DNA from: Thalassovita sp.
GTDB lineage: Bacteria > Pseudomonadota > Alphaproteobacteria > Rhodobacterales > Rhodobacteraceae
Assembly: GCA_017792425.1 (NCBI GenBank)
Contig: CP051233.1
Span: 2,197,642-2,261,641, forward strand
Direction: 5' to 3'
DNA: 64,000 bases
Positions 34,425 through 43,011 of the stretch are shown here, one piece after another. The translations under genes and the position numbers were made by a program. The notes beneath the pieces are model-generated. The model did no database searches. It was given only the letters and a program-made list of their open reading frames with translations, and had not been told where the DNA came from. Every line of letters starts with the position of its first letter. The first letter of the stretch is position 1.

Positions 34425-35387
34425 ATGGAAACACCCCAGATCTCACCCGATTTCGTCGAGGACGCGCTGGCCTGCCTGCGCGCGGCAGGGCATGATCCGA
34501 CCCCCTTGCTGGCCGAACTGAACCTGCCCGACCCTGTGACCGCGCCCGTGACCAATGAAACCTACGGCCGCCTGTGGTGGCTGATCGCACAGACGATGCA
34601 GGATGAATTCTTCGGGTTGGGCGCACGCCCGATGCGGCCCGGCAGCTTTGCGCTGATGTGCCACGCAGCCCTGACCGCCCGGACATTGAAACAGGCCCTG
34701 CACCGGTCATTGCTATTCCTGTCCGTGGTGCTGGATGAACCGCGCGGGCGGCTGGCCATCCAGGACGGCGAGGCGCGAATTACCCTGACCGGCAACGCCA
34801 GCGCCTTTGCCTTTCGCACCTACTGGCTGATCCTGCTGGGGGTCACCTGCTGGCTGGTGGGGCGGCGCATCCCCCTGCGCGGCCTGGATTTCGCCTGCGC
34901 TGCCCCCGAACACCGGGCCGAGTACCGCCGCTTCTTCGGCGCTCCGGTCCGGTTCGACGCCCCCACAACCTGCCTGCGGTTCGATGCGGCCTACCTGTCC
35001 CTGCCGGTGGTCCGCACCGAACAGGCACTGAAATCCTTCTTGCGTGCCGCGCCGGCCAATATCCTCGTTCGCTTTCGTCACGATCAGGGCACGGCAATCC
35101 GTGTCCGCAACCTTCTGGCAAAGCGGCCCGCCGCGGATTGGCCGTCATTCCAGGCATTGGCCGACACGCTGGGCGTTTCCACCGCGACGCTGCGGCGGCA
35201 GTTGCGTGCCGACGGGCAAAGCTACATGTCGATCAAGGATGAACTGCGCGTGGCCCGCGCCGAACAGATGCTGCGCGATCCCGCGGTCAGCATCGCCGAA
35301 ATCGCGGCGCAGCTTGGCTACAGCGAACCCAGCGCATTCTTCCGCGCCTACCGCAAGTGGACAGGCCGCAGCCCCCGATCCGCGTGA
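34425..35387 (+). CDS. AraC-family transcriptional regulator (OruR-like, arabinose-binding-like N-domain)
   Basis: 320 residues. Residues 1-210 form the long ligand domain seen in OruR/ArgR-like AraC regulators. Residues about 230-318 contain both HTH motifs (FQALADTLGVSTATLRRQL and SIAEIAAQLGYSEPSAFFRAYRKWTGRSP). It is divergent from, and probably controls, the SDR-thiolase-acyl-CoA dehydrogenase operon. No ribosome site stronger than TACCGGCCCG precedes the ATG. Confidence 0.88.
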   Translation: METPQISPDFVEDALACLRAAGHDPTPLLAELNLPDPVTAPVTNETYGRLWWLIAQTMQDEFFGLGARPMRPGSFALMCHAALTARTLKQALHRSLLFLSVVLDEPRGRLAIQDGEARITLTGNASAFAFRTYWLILLGVTCWLVGRRIPLRGLDFACAAPEHRAEYRRFFGAPVRFDAPTTCLRFDAAYLSLPVVRTEQALKSFLRAAPANILVRFRHDQGTAIRVRNLLAKRPAADWPSFQALADTLGVSTATLRRQLRADGQSYMSIKDELRVARAEQMLRDPAVSIAEIAAQLGYSEPSAFFRAYRKWTGRSPRSA

Positions 35388-35400
35388 CCAGAACGAAAGA

Positions 35401-35424
35401 GGCGCCCCCGTCCCCGGAAGCGCC
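35401..35424. terminator. Possible shared terminator between AraC and FNR-like genes
   Basis: GGCGC and GCGCC arms around a GC-rich 14-nt middle lie in the 61-bp gap between convergent genes. The minus-strand side is followed by TCTTTC. The stem is short. Confidence 0.4.
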
Positions 35425-35448
35425 GTGCTTGACCAAGGATCAAGCTGT

Positions 35449-36327
35449 TCAGGAAGCGGCCCGCGTCGAAGCGAACCGGACGTATTGGGCGTTTTCGCTG
35501 ACCGCCGCACGCTGCTCCGGCTGACGGACCGTGCGCTTGGCCACCACGATGTCGGTCACCGAGCGGGTGTCGTGCATGGTATCCGGGCGCAGCCGGTTCA
35601 ACACCCGTTCTTCCACGCATTTGGCCTGGACCCGCAGCCGGGCAATCTCGTTGACCTTGATCTGGTCCGGCGCAAGGATCGAAATCGCGTTGCGGTCCGC
35701 CAGGCTGTGCAGCGCACGGCACAGGGTTTCGGCGCTCATGTCCAGATAGGACGCCAGATCGCGGCGGGTCAGTTGAATATTCACGACCGGCGAACCATTG
35801 GTGCGCGACCGCGCCGGGATCTGCGTCAGCAGCCAATAGGCCACGCGCTGCACCGTGTTGCGCCCGCGCAATTCCGCGCTCCAGATCTGGCTGACCTCGG
35901 CTTGCTGCACCACGGCCTTCAGGATACCGGGATACAGGCCCGGCTGTTCGTGGAACAGCGCAACCAGCTTTTTCAGCGGCAGCCAGCAGAACGTCATATC
36001 CGTTGCGGCCTCCCAAGCGACGGCGTTTCGCGCGCCGGTCGGGTCGCCCACCAGATCACCGGGATGCAGCAGTTGCAACAGCTGCTCGTTCCCTTCCTCG
36101 GTGGCATAGACCACCTTGGCGAAACCGGACGCGACGATACCTACACGGTCGCTGCGCTCGTCCTGATCCAGGATCGTCGTCCCGGCCTCAACGATGGAAT
36201 GATAGGATTGTGCGGCCAAGGCCGAACGGTCAGCCGTGGACAAGCCCCGGCAAACCCCCAGATCACGAACCGGACAGCGGGCACAGCGCCCATTGGAACT
36301 GCCCAAAACATGGGTTCCAGTCTGCAT
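35449..36327 (-). CDS. Crp/Fnr-family regulator with FNR-like cysteine set
   Basis: 292 residues. An N-terminal CX2CX7C cluster (Cys 15, 18, 26) and Cys 114 in MTFCWLP match the four-cysteine layout of oxygen-sensing [4Fe-4S] FNR/FnrL proteins. A cNMP-type barrel follows, then an HTH (LTRRDLASYLDMSAETLCRALHSL) whose recognition helix has Glu 200 and Arg 204, as needed for TTGA half-sites. Residues about 232-292 form an unusual C-terminal extension beyond the normal end. ATG 36327 is chosen because the cysteine cluster starts 14 residues later. Confidence 0.88.
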   Translation of the reverse strand: MQTGTHVLGSSNGRCARCPVRDLGVCRGLSTADRSALAAQSYHSIVEAGTTILDQDERSDRVGIVASGFAKVVYATEEGNEQLLQLLHPGDLVGDPTGARNAVAWEAATDMTFCWLPLKKLVALFHEQPGLYPGILKAVVQQAEVSQIWSAELRGRNTVQRVAYWLLTQIPARSRTNGSPVVNIQLTRRDLASYLDMSAETLCRALHSLADRNAISILAPDQIKVNEIARLRVQAKCVEERVLNRLRPDTMHDTRSVTDIVVAKRTVRQPEQRAAVSENAQYVRFASTRAAS

Positions 36328-36641
36328 AACAATTCCCCCCCAGGAATTAGGTACTAAAAAGGTCTTCAAAATAGAAAAGGTGCGCAAATCGCGGAAATTT
36401 AAGAATTCTGGGTTGGTGAAATAATAGTCGCTCACCTACCCGCAGTGGTCGCGATCGTTTACAGCCCCTTCTAGTACTGAAAGCTTAACAAAGGTTAATT
36501 GACGACGGACAACACAGTTTTGTGCAGAAATGTACGGCGCCTCATTTTCGACATGATGAAATGCTTGTGGCGGCGCGCCCCGTCCGGGCTCCCAGATGGC
36601 GGCACCATAACAGAAAGCCGAGGATTCGGCACGTCCCGTTT
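36328..36641. other. 314-bp intergenic region between response regulator and FNR-like genes
   Basis: The part near 36330-36530 is AT-richer and should hold the promoter of the FNR-like gene; I see no convincing coding sequence. At 36617-36630 the stem GCCGA/TCGGC with a 4-nt loop is followed on the minus strand by TTTCTG and is a probable terminator of the response regulator gene. Confidence 0.6.
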
Positions 36642-37349
36642 TCAGTCCGGCGACACTTCGGCGGTGAAAACGTACCCCACCCCACGCACGGAACGGATCA
36701 GCACGGGGGCATCCCCGGCCGGTTCGATCTTGCGGCGCAGCCGGGCAACATGCCCGTCTATGGTGCGGTCCAGCGGTGACCAGTCCCGCCCGTGCAGCGA
36801 CTGGTAAATCTCGTCGCGGCTCAGCACGCGGCCCGGATGACGCAGGAACAATTCCAGGATCTTCAATTCCATTTCCGTCAGGTGAACCGCGCTGCCGTCC
36901 AGTTGCCGCACCACCTTGCGCTTTACGTCATAGGCACTGGTATCAAACGTAACCGTCTGATTTTCAAGTATATTCGAATTATATCGCTGCATCAGGCGTT
37001 CGATCCGCAGGATGACCTCGCGCATGTGGAACGGCTTGACGATATAGTCATCCGCCCCATGCTCCAGCCCGATGACCCGGTCGAACGGGTCGCCGCGCCC
37101 GGTGATCACGAGGATCGGAATATTCTTCTTGGCGCGCAGTTCGCGGGCCAGGTCCAGCCCATCCTCTCTTTCCAGGATCAGGTCCAGCGTAACCAGGTCG
37201 ATCCGGTCCAGGTCGATGATGCGCATCATGCTTGCACGATCAGAAGCTTCGCGGACGGACCAGCCATGTTCTTCCAGCCCCGCACGCAGCGAAGCCCGGA
37301 CCGCCGGTTCGTCGTCAACGACAAGAATATTCAATTTCTGGTTATGCAT
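36642..37349 (-). CDS. OmpR/PhoB-family response regulator (orphan)
   Basis: 235 residues. Receiver domain: acidic pair Asp 12-13, phosphoacceptor Asp 56 in LVTLDLIL, Thr 83 and Lys 105 (VKPF). The winged helix (about 135-230) includes LTEMELKILELFLRHPGRVLSRDEIYQ and RTIDGHVARLRRKIE. No cognate histidine kinase is adjacent. The nearest kinase-like protein (40252-41280) lacks an ATPase domain. ATG 37349 is preferred; upstream in-frame codons encode AT-rich non-homologous sequence. Confidence 0.93.
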   Translation of the reverse strand: MHNQKLNILVVDDEPAVRASLRAGLEEHGWSVREASDRASMMRIIDLDRIDLVTLDLILEREDGLDLARELRAKKNIPILVITGRGDPFDRVIGLEHGADDYIVKPFHMREVILRIERLMQRYNSNILENQTVTFDTSAYDVKRKVVRQLDGSAVHLTEMELKILELFLRHPGRVLSRDEIYQSLHGRDWSPLDRTIDGHVARLRRKIEPAGDAPVLIRSVRGVGYVFTAEVSPD

Positions 37350-37404
37350 GTGCTTGTTTTTCAGTAATTTGCCTGTCCTTCGCAATTTAATTATTTGGAA
37401 GAAA

Positions 37405-37438
37405 TGCACACAATTGACAATCATGTCATTCGTGCACA
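37405..37438. promoter_or_regulatory. Symmetric motif cluster upstream of the response regulator
   Basis: TGACA-ATCA-TGTCA (37415-37428) is a perfect inverted repeat. It is flanked by TGCACA on both sides, each copy centred 14 bp from the axis (37405-37410 and 37433-37438). It lies 56-89 bp before the start codon and may be an operator or autoregulatory site. Confidence 0.45.
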
Positions 37439-37519
37439 ATGCGTTCGGCATCGGGAAACAAAGCCGCGAATACGGACGGAAAGCCGACCGTTGGTAACCA
37501 AAACAGGGTTGGTGTGAAG

Positions 37520-37540
37520 GACAGGCCCACCCGGCCTGTC
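37520..37540 (-). terminator. Probable terminator of lon
   Basis: GACAGGCC and GGCCTGTC form a perfect 8-bp stem with a 5-nt loop 5 bp after the lon stop. Only a weak pyrimidine run (CTTCAC) follows. Confidence 0.55.
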
Positions 37541-37545
37541 GGGTC

Positions 37546-39924
37546 TCAGCGCGGCTCCAGCGCCGCGGTCAGCAGGTCGTCCACGTTCTTCAGCCAAACA
37601 AATTCCAATGGCTCGCGCGCGGAAACGGGGATGTCGTCAAAGTCGTGACGGTTGCGTTCCGGCAGCAGCACGCGCTTGATCCCGGCCGACGCCGCCGCCA
37701 CCACCTTTTCCCGAATGCCCCCGACCGGCAGGATCATGCCGCGCAGGGAAATCTCTCCGGTCATGGCGGTGTCGCTGCGCAGCTTGCGGTCCAGCAGCAA
37801 GGACGCCATCGCGGCCACGATCGCCACCCCGGCGCTTGGCCCGTCCTTTGGCGTGGCCCCGGCGGGGACGTGAACATGGATGTCGGTCCGTTCGAACAGG
37901 CCGCCGTCTATGCCCAGCTCTCCGGCCCGCGCCTTCAGCAAGGTCAGCGCCGCCTGGGCGCTTTCACGCATGACCTCGCCCAACTGTCCGGTCAACACCA
38001 GCGCGCCCTTGCCGGGTGATCGGCTGGCCTCGATGAACAGGATGTCGCCGCCAAAGGGGGTCCAGGCCAGCCCCGTCGCCACGCCGGGCAGACTGATCCG
38101 CAGCGCGACCTCGTTTTCATATTGCGGCGCGCCCAGGATCGGCTTCAGGTCCGGCGCGTCGATCTGGCAGCTTTCGATCTTGCCCTCGGCGATTGCCACG
38201 GCCGAATGGCGGAACACCGCGCCGATCCGGCGCTCCAGCCCGCGCACGCCCGCTTCGCGCGTATATGTCTGGATGATGCCGCGCAGCGCGTCCGGCGACA
38301 AGGTCACCTGGCGTTCGGTCAGCCCCGTCGCCTCCAACTGCCGCCGGATCAGGTAGCGGTTGGCGATCTCCAGCTTTTCCTCTTCGGTGTAACCGGGCAG
38401 CGTGATCACCTCCATCCGGTCCGCCAACGGGCGCGGGATGCCTTCCAGCATGTTCGCCGTGGTCAGAAAGATCACGTGCGACAGGTCATAGTCGATCCCC
38501 AGGTAGTTGTCCCGAAACCCGCTGTTCTGCGCCGGGTCCAGCACCTCCAGCAGCGCCGCCGCCGGGTCGCCGCCGATGCCCTTGCCCAGCTTGTCGATCT
38601 CGTCCAGCATCATCACGCAACTGGGCGATCCGGCCCGGTTCACCGCCTGCATGATCGCACCCGGCATGGCCCCCATGTAAGTGCGCCGATGGCCGCGGAT
38701 TTCCGCCTCGTCATGCACGCCACCCAGGCTCAGCCGGGCAAAGGGGCGTTCCATCGCCCGCGCGATGGACTGCCCCAGCGATGTCTTGCCGACACCCGGC
38801 GGACCGACGAAGCACAGGATTGGCGCCTTGCTGGCCGGCGCCAGCTTGCGCACCGCCAGGAATTCGATGATCCGCGCCTTGATCTTGTTCAGACCATAGT
38901 GGTCCTCGTCCAGGATGCGCCGCGCGGCGGACAGGTCGATCGGCTGGTCCTCTGGCACATGCCAGGGCAGTTCCAGCATCCAGTCCAGCCAGCTGCGCAG
39001 CATGTTGGCCTCGCCCGCGCCTTCTGGCAGCCGTTCATAGCGTTTCACCTCGCGCTGGATCAGAGCCTCCACGTTCTCTGGCAGGTCGGCCTCTGCGGCC
39101 TTGCGCGTCAGGTCGCGCACCTCGTCTGAACGGCCGTTTTCCTCTTCGCCCAGTTCGCGCCGGATGGCGGCCAGTTGTTCGCGCAGGATGACCTCTCTGT
39201 GCCGCTCATCCAGCGCCTCGCGCGCCTGCTGACCCAATTCGTCGATGATGCGCAGCACCACGATCCGGTCGGACACGATCCGCGTGACCTTTTCCACCCG
39301 CAGGTCGATGTCCAGCGTTTCCAGCACCTCTTGCTTGTCCTCGGGCGAAATATCCGTGAATGACACCGCCAGGTCCGCCAGCGCCCCCGGTTCGGTCATC
39401 TCACGCACGGATTCCGCCAGCCCCACCGGTGCGTGCGGCAGCAGGTCCAGCAACAGGCTGGCCTGGTCACGCAAATGCAGAAAGCGCGCCTCGGTCTGCG
39501 GGCCGATTTCCTTGCCATCGGTCAGTTCGCGCACCTTGGCGGTCGGAAACGGAAACAGCCGCGTCAACTCCAGCAACTCGAACCGCCCGGTTCCGCGGCA
39601 GATCACGTGGTTGTCGCCGTCCGGCCCGGTCATGAAGCGCAGGATTTCGCAGATGCAGCCGACCTGGTACAAGTCCTCTTCCAGCGGATCCTCGATCCGG
39701 GTGTCGCGCTGCATGATGATGCCGATCGGCAGATCGTCGCGGACGGCCCGTTCGATCGCCGCCACCGACTTGTCGCGTTCCACGGCAAGCGGAAACACCG
39801 TTCCGGGGAACGGCACGAAACCGCGGACCGGCATAAGGATCATTTCCAGTTCGGCAGATCGCTCGGCCCCTTCGGGGTTCGGAGCAGCGGTCCTATCGGT
39901 GACAACTGTACCGTTCCCGGCCAT
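37546..39924 (-). CDS. lon: ATP-dependent protease Lon
   Basis: 792 residues. The N-terminal LON domain (MILMPVRGFVPFPGTVFPL onward) is followed by the AAA+ module with Walker A GPPGVGKTS and Walker B MMLDEIDKLG. The protease domain has catalytic Ser in KDGPSAGVA and Lys in GGIREKVVAA. It degrades damaged and regulatory proteins. Two starts are possible: ATG 39924 (GGGGAG 8 bp upstream) or 39939 (GGAG 8 bp upstream). I chose the former without strong preference. Confidence 0.96.
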   Translation of the reverse strand: MAGNGTVVTDRTAAPNPEGAERSAELEMILMPVRGFVPFPGTVFPLAVERDKSVAAIERAVRDDLPIGIIMQRDTRIEDPLEEDLYQVGCICEILRFMTGPDGDNHVICRGTGRFELLELTRLFPFPTAKVRELTDGKEIGPQTEARFLHLRDQASLLLDLLPHAPVGLAESVREMTEPGALADLAVSFTDISPEDKQEVLETLDIDLRVEKVTRIVSDRIVVLRIIDELGQQAREALDERHREVILREQLAAIRRELGEEENGRSDEVRDLTRKAAEADLPENVEALIQREVKRYERLPEGAGEANMLRSWLDWMLELPWHVPEDQPIDLSAARRILDEDHYGLNKIKARIIEFLAVRKLAPASKAPILCFVGPPGVGKTSLGQSIARAMERPFARLSLGGVHDEAEIRGHRRTYMGAMPGAIMQAVNRAGSPSCVMMLDEIDKLGKGIGGDPAAALLEVLDPAQNSGFRDNYLGIDYDLSHVIFLTTANMLEGIPRPLADRMEVITLPGYTEEEKLEIANRYLIRRQLEATGLTERQVTLSPDALRGIIQTYTREAGVRGLERRIGAVFRHSAVAIAEGKIESCQIDAPDLKPILGAPQYENEVALRISLPGVATGLAWTPFGGDILFIEASRSPGKGALVLTGQLGEVMRESAQAALTLLKARAGELGIDGGLFERTDIHVHVPAGATPKDGPSAGVAIVAAMASLLLDRKLRSDTAMTGEISLRGMILPVGGIREKVVAAASAGIKRVLLPERNRHDFDDIPVSAREPLEFVWLKNVDDLLTAALEPR

Positions 39925-40251
39925 GCTTCTACTCCCCATGCCTTCACTCCACCTGCATCCTGAAGGCGCAGGCAAAGCCACTTTCAATAAAACAGTCCGA
40001 CCACGACAACTGTCGCAATACGCGGCTTGAAATTAATTTGGATCCCTCCGTCCCCCTGGTCCGGCACCGGGCAAGCCGCCGATTCCGGCGGAGGGATCCA
40101 TTCTTTTTCCTGAGTGCGCCTTTTGCCCGTTTCGCGCATTGACCGTGCGCAACGGGGATCGGGTTTGTTTCCGATCCGGCAACGCAAGAAATGAGATTAC
40201 TGTATAAAATCAATTGGTTCATGGGCGCTTCTTATCTGACTCCACAACCTG
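39925..40251. other. 327-bp region upstream of lon with a 60-bp invertedly repeated element
   Basis: No credible gene is present. At 40040-40050 and 40089-40099 the 11-bp arms GGATCCCTCCG and CGGAGGGATCC are perfect inverted repeats. A competing hairpin CCGCC/GGCGG (40076-40080, 40087-40091) shares bases with the right arm, so the two folds exclude each other. It may act as terminator for the upstream kinase-like gene or as a leader element of lon. Confidence 0.6.
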
Positions 40252-41280
40252 CTATCGATCGGTCCCTGTTTGCAGCACCCGGCGCAGCGCCCCCGCCAGG
40301 GCTGACTGGTCCAGCGCATCCGCGATCTGTTCGGTGCTGCCATCCGTCGGCACTGTCCCTCGTCCGGCCAGAACCACGCCGATCCGGGGAAACTGGCGGC
40401 GCAAGGCGGCCCAATTGGCGTGTTGGCTCAGCGCAGCGTCGCCGCAGATGGCGTCCACCGGTTCCCCCATCTGCAGCAGGCGCAGCGCCTCGGCGGGGTC
40501 AGCCGCGTCCAGCACCGCATAGCCGATCACCTCCAGCCGTTTCATCACGTCCTCGCGCCGCACGCCGTCCGCGTCCATCACAAGGATCAACTCGCCATCC
40601 CCAAAGGGAAAGTCCTCCGGTCGCGCCAGCCCGCCAACCACCGCCGCGGGTGTTTCGACCTGCGCCTGGGGCATATCGGCCAGCGCGAGCAGCCGTCCCG
40701 CAAGATCCGCGCCCTTCTCTGCCGCCTCGCTGGCCCCGGTCAGCAGGGTCTGCAGGGTCGGATCATCGCTGCGCACAGCCCCCAGCTTCAGCCCCGACAG
40801 CAGCACCGTCAGCACATTGTTGAAATCATGCGCCACGGCGTCCGCCGCCTGCCGGATCATGTCCAGCCGCTTGCGCATCTCTGCCGCGTCGGCCGGGGGG
40901 TCCTGTTGCAGCAGAACCGCCACGCCACCCCCCGCGCCGCCAACCGGAACGAACCGCCAGCGCAGCGCGCAGCGACGCCCCTCGCCCGGTGGCTCCGTCT
41001 GCGACTGGTCGCCCCCTTCGGTCAGCGTACGCTGCAGGGCCGCGTGTCCGGCGCCGGGCCGGTCGCGGAACAGATCGGCATGGGCGCGGCCGCGCACCTG
41101 ATCAGGCGTCACGCCCGCCAGGTCGCACCAGCGCGCGGACCAGGCGACATAGCCCCCCCCAGTATCCAGCAACGCCACGGGCACGGGCAGGCCACGCAGG
41201 AACTGCACCAACTGCGCCGGGGTCGCGGGAAACGCCTGCGAATGGTCAGGCGAAGCGCCCGTTTTCCCCTGCCCCGCCAT
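40252..41280 (-). CDS. PAS / histidine phosphotransfer (DHp) / receiver-like protein without kinase ATPase domain
   Basis: 342 residues. A PAS domain (about 25-125) is followed by a DHp segment with an H-box, His 151 in AVAHDFNNVLTVLLSGLKL. After the DHp pair (ending near 203), only about 25 residues separate it from a receiver-like domain (229-342) whose Asp 281 sits at the phosphoacceptor position (VDAICGDAAL). Hybrid kinases of this family normally have a HATPase_c domain of roughly 110 residues there; its N, G1 and G2 boxes are absent. It may be a phosphorelay or DHp-dimer regulator, or a decayed kinase. Confidence 0.78.
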   Translation of the reverse strand: MAGQGKTGASPDHSQAFPATPAQLVQFLRGLPVPVALLDTGGGYVAWSARWCDLAGVTPDQVRGRAHADLFRDRPGAGHAALQRTLTEGGDQSQTEPPGEGRRCALRWRFVPVGGAGGGVAVLLQQDPPADAAEMRKRLDMIRQAADAVAHDFNNVLTVLLSGLKLGAVRSDDPTLQTLLTGASEAAEKGADLAGRLLALADMPQAQVETPAAVVGGLARPEDFPFGDGELILVMDADGVRREDVMKRLEVIGYAVLDAADPAEALRLLQMGEPVDAICGDAALSQHANWAALRRQFPRIGVVLAGRGTVPTDGSTEQIADALDQSALAGALRRVLQTGTDR

Positions 41281-41480
41281 CAGCCGAAGGGGCCTGGGTC
41301 TGCGCCGGCAGAACAGACCTGCGCGCCATGGGACAAACGGAATGAACTGTCAGCCATATCGGCCACCAAGCTGGTTCAAGCAATCAGGGCCACTCACCGT
41401 TGCCCAATTCGAAACAATTACCCAAGACTTGCATAGATTATCTGAAAAATCATGAACAAAATCCGGGCGGAAACGCTGCC

Positions 41481-42554
41481 TTAGTTCGGATGTCGTTCCG
41501 GGGTCAGCTTCAGATCAAAGGTCACCGGCAGGATCGAGCTGAAATACAGCGAAATCAGCTCGCTCTGGCGGTGGGTGCCGGTCTTGGCGAACACCTGTTT
41601 CATGTAGCTGCGCACCGTCGCCTGCGACAGGTTGTTGGCTTCGGCCGCCTCGGCGATGGACAGCCCTTTCAGGATCTCATGGGCGATCATGCTCTCGGAC
41701 CGGGTCAGGCTGTAGGCGTTGAAGAAATGTTCGCGCAGTTTGAAATGGTCTGTGTTTTCGCTTTCGAACAACACCAGCGCCATCGTCGAGTCCCCCACGT
41801 TCAGCGGCGTGACGACAACCAGCCGGGGCACGCCGGGGCTGGCGAACACCGACACGATAGAGGTCCGTCCCTCCCCCGAAGTCGCGGCCTGAATCGCCTC
41901 TTGCATCTGGGTGTTCTCACCCTCGGATTTCAGCGACAGCACCTTGTTGCACACCATCCAGTCCGTCGTGCTGGTCTGGCTGGGGCGGTTCTGCAGGCTG
42001 TCAAAGCGCACCTTGCCGTCGGCGGTAACCACCAGGAACTGGATCGACAGCACCTGCATGGCGGTTTCCACCAGCGTTTCCATCCACACGCTGCGGGCGT
42101 ACAGTTCTTCCGTCAGTTGGTGGGTGACATAGGCCATCCCCATCCGCAGCAGGGTTTTCCGGGCAGCGAAATCGGCATCGGACCCGCGATGAAACACGAT
42201 CACCGGATAGACGCCGCTGGTCGCAGCGCCGATGCTGATGATGTAATCCTCGGTTTGCATGAAAGAGGTGATGTTTCCCGACCCTTCCGCCGAAACGCCT
42301 TCCTTGCCGAAATCGGGATCAATGGCCACGGCCGCGCCCCACAGCGCCAGACGGTTCTCGGCGGTCTGGATCATCTCCTGGCCGCTTTCGTTTGACAGCA
42401 TGTCACTGTGACCGATCCAGCTTTCCTTGAACGTCCGGGACCGCCCGTCGAAGAAGGCCATCAGGACCATCGGCATCTTTGCACAGACACAGAACTGATG
42501 GGCGAACTCCGTGCGCCTCAGCAAGGTTTCCCCACGTTCCCGAAGGTTCTTCAT
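41481..42554 (-). CDS. LuxR-type HTH transcriptional regulator
   Basis: 357 residues. ATG 42554 follows CCGGGAGTGATACC. The C-terminal HTH (about 285-345) reads SLTRSESMIAHEILKGLSIAEAAEANNLSQATVRSYMKQVFAKTG. Residues 1-280 have no domain I can name; no autoinducer-binding signature is evident. It diverges from the type I secretion operon across 457 bp holding two near-identical palindromes. It is a likely regulator of RTX protein export (inference). Confidence 0.85.
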   Translation of the reverse strand: MKNLRERGETLLRRTEFAHQFCVCAKMPMVLMAFFDGRSRTFKESWIGHSDMLSNESGQEMIQTAENRLALWGAAVAIDPDFGKEGVSAEGSGNITSFMQTEDYIISIGAATSGVYPVIVFHRGSDADFAARKTLLRMGMAYVTHQLTEELYARSVWMETLVETAMQVLSIQFLVVTADGKVRFDSLQNRPSQTSTTDWMVCNKVLSLKSEGENTQMQEAIQAATSGEGRTSIVSVFASPGVPRLVVVTPLNVGDSTMALVLFESENTDHFKLREHFFNAYSLTRSESMIAHEILKGLSIAEAAEANNLSQATVRSYMKQVFAKTGTHRQSELISLYFSSILPVTFDLKLTPERHPN

Positions 42555-43011
42555 GGTATCACTCCCGGTCAATCGGACCCCAACACCTTTCAAAACGTCG
42601 CCGGTCGAAAATGAAATTCACCGGCCCCCCCTAAAGGAATCAATTTGGCGGCGAATCGCATTGACGGCCGTCAAAGCCTTGCACCCGGATCAACTCAGAT
42701 GTTTTACTTGTTGTTTTTTAACGGTATTTTCACAAACCATCCGAAAACCCGCACCAATTGCCACGCGCAATGCGGGGTTTCCGGTCCGGTTCTCAAACTG
42801 TGAACGGATTGTTTCGCACGCCCCCTACGCGCGCGTGTTCTTGTCTACACTCGTCGGCGCCCCGTCTGCCCCTGAACGTCAAACCGCCTTTTCGCAGCGG
42901 GCCGTTGACTGCCGTCAATGACGCTTCCGCGGTTCAGCGGCGAACATCCGAGTCAACCGATCGGTGGTTATCGCGTTTTGAGATCTCGAAAGAGACGCAG
43001 GGGGATTCGTT
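42555..43011. promoter_or_regulatory. 457-bp divergent promoter region (LuxR-type regulator / type I secretion) with two TTGA-N6-TCAA boxes
   Basis: TTGACGGCCGTCAA (42661-42674) and TTGACTGCCGTCAA (42905-42918) differ at one base. The first is a perfect 14-bp palindrome. They lie 106 bp and 93 bp from the respective start codons. The pattern fits FNR/FixK-type sites; an FNR-like regulator is encoded at 35449-36327. The LuxR-type product is the alternative binder. No convincing gene lies here. Confidence 0.65.

Noticed and set aside
42511..42921. 136-codon open frame on the plus strand covering the secretion promoter region
   Set aside because: Overlaps the start of the LuxR-type gene, has no family resemblance and would contain both regulatory palindromes.
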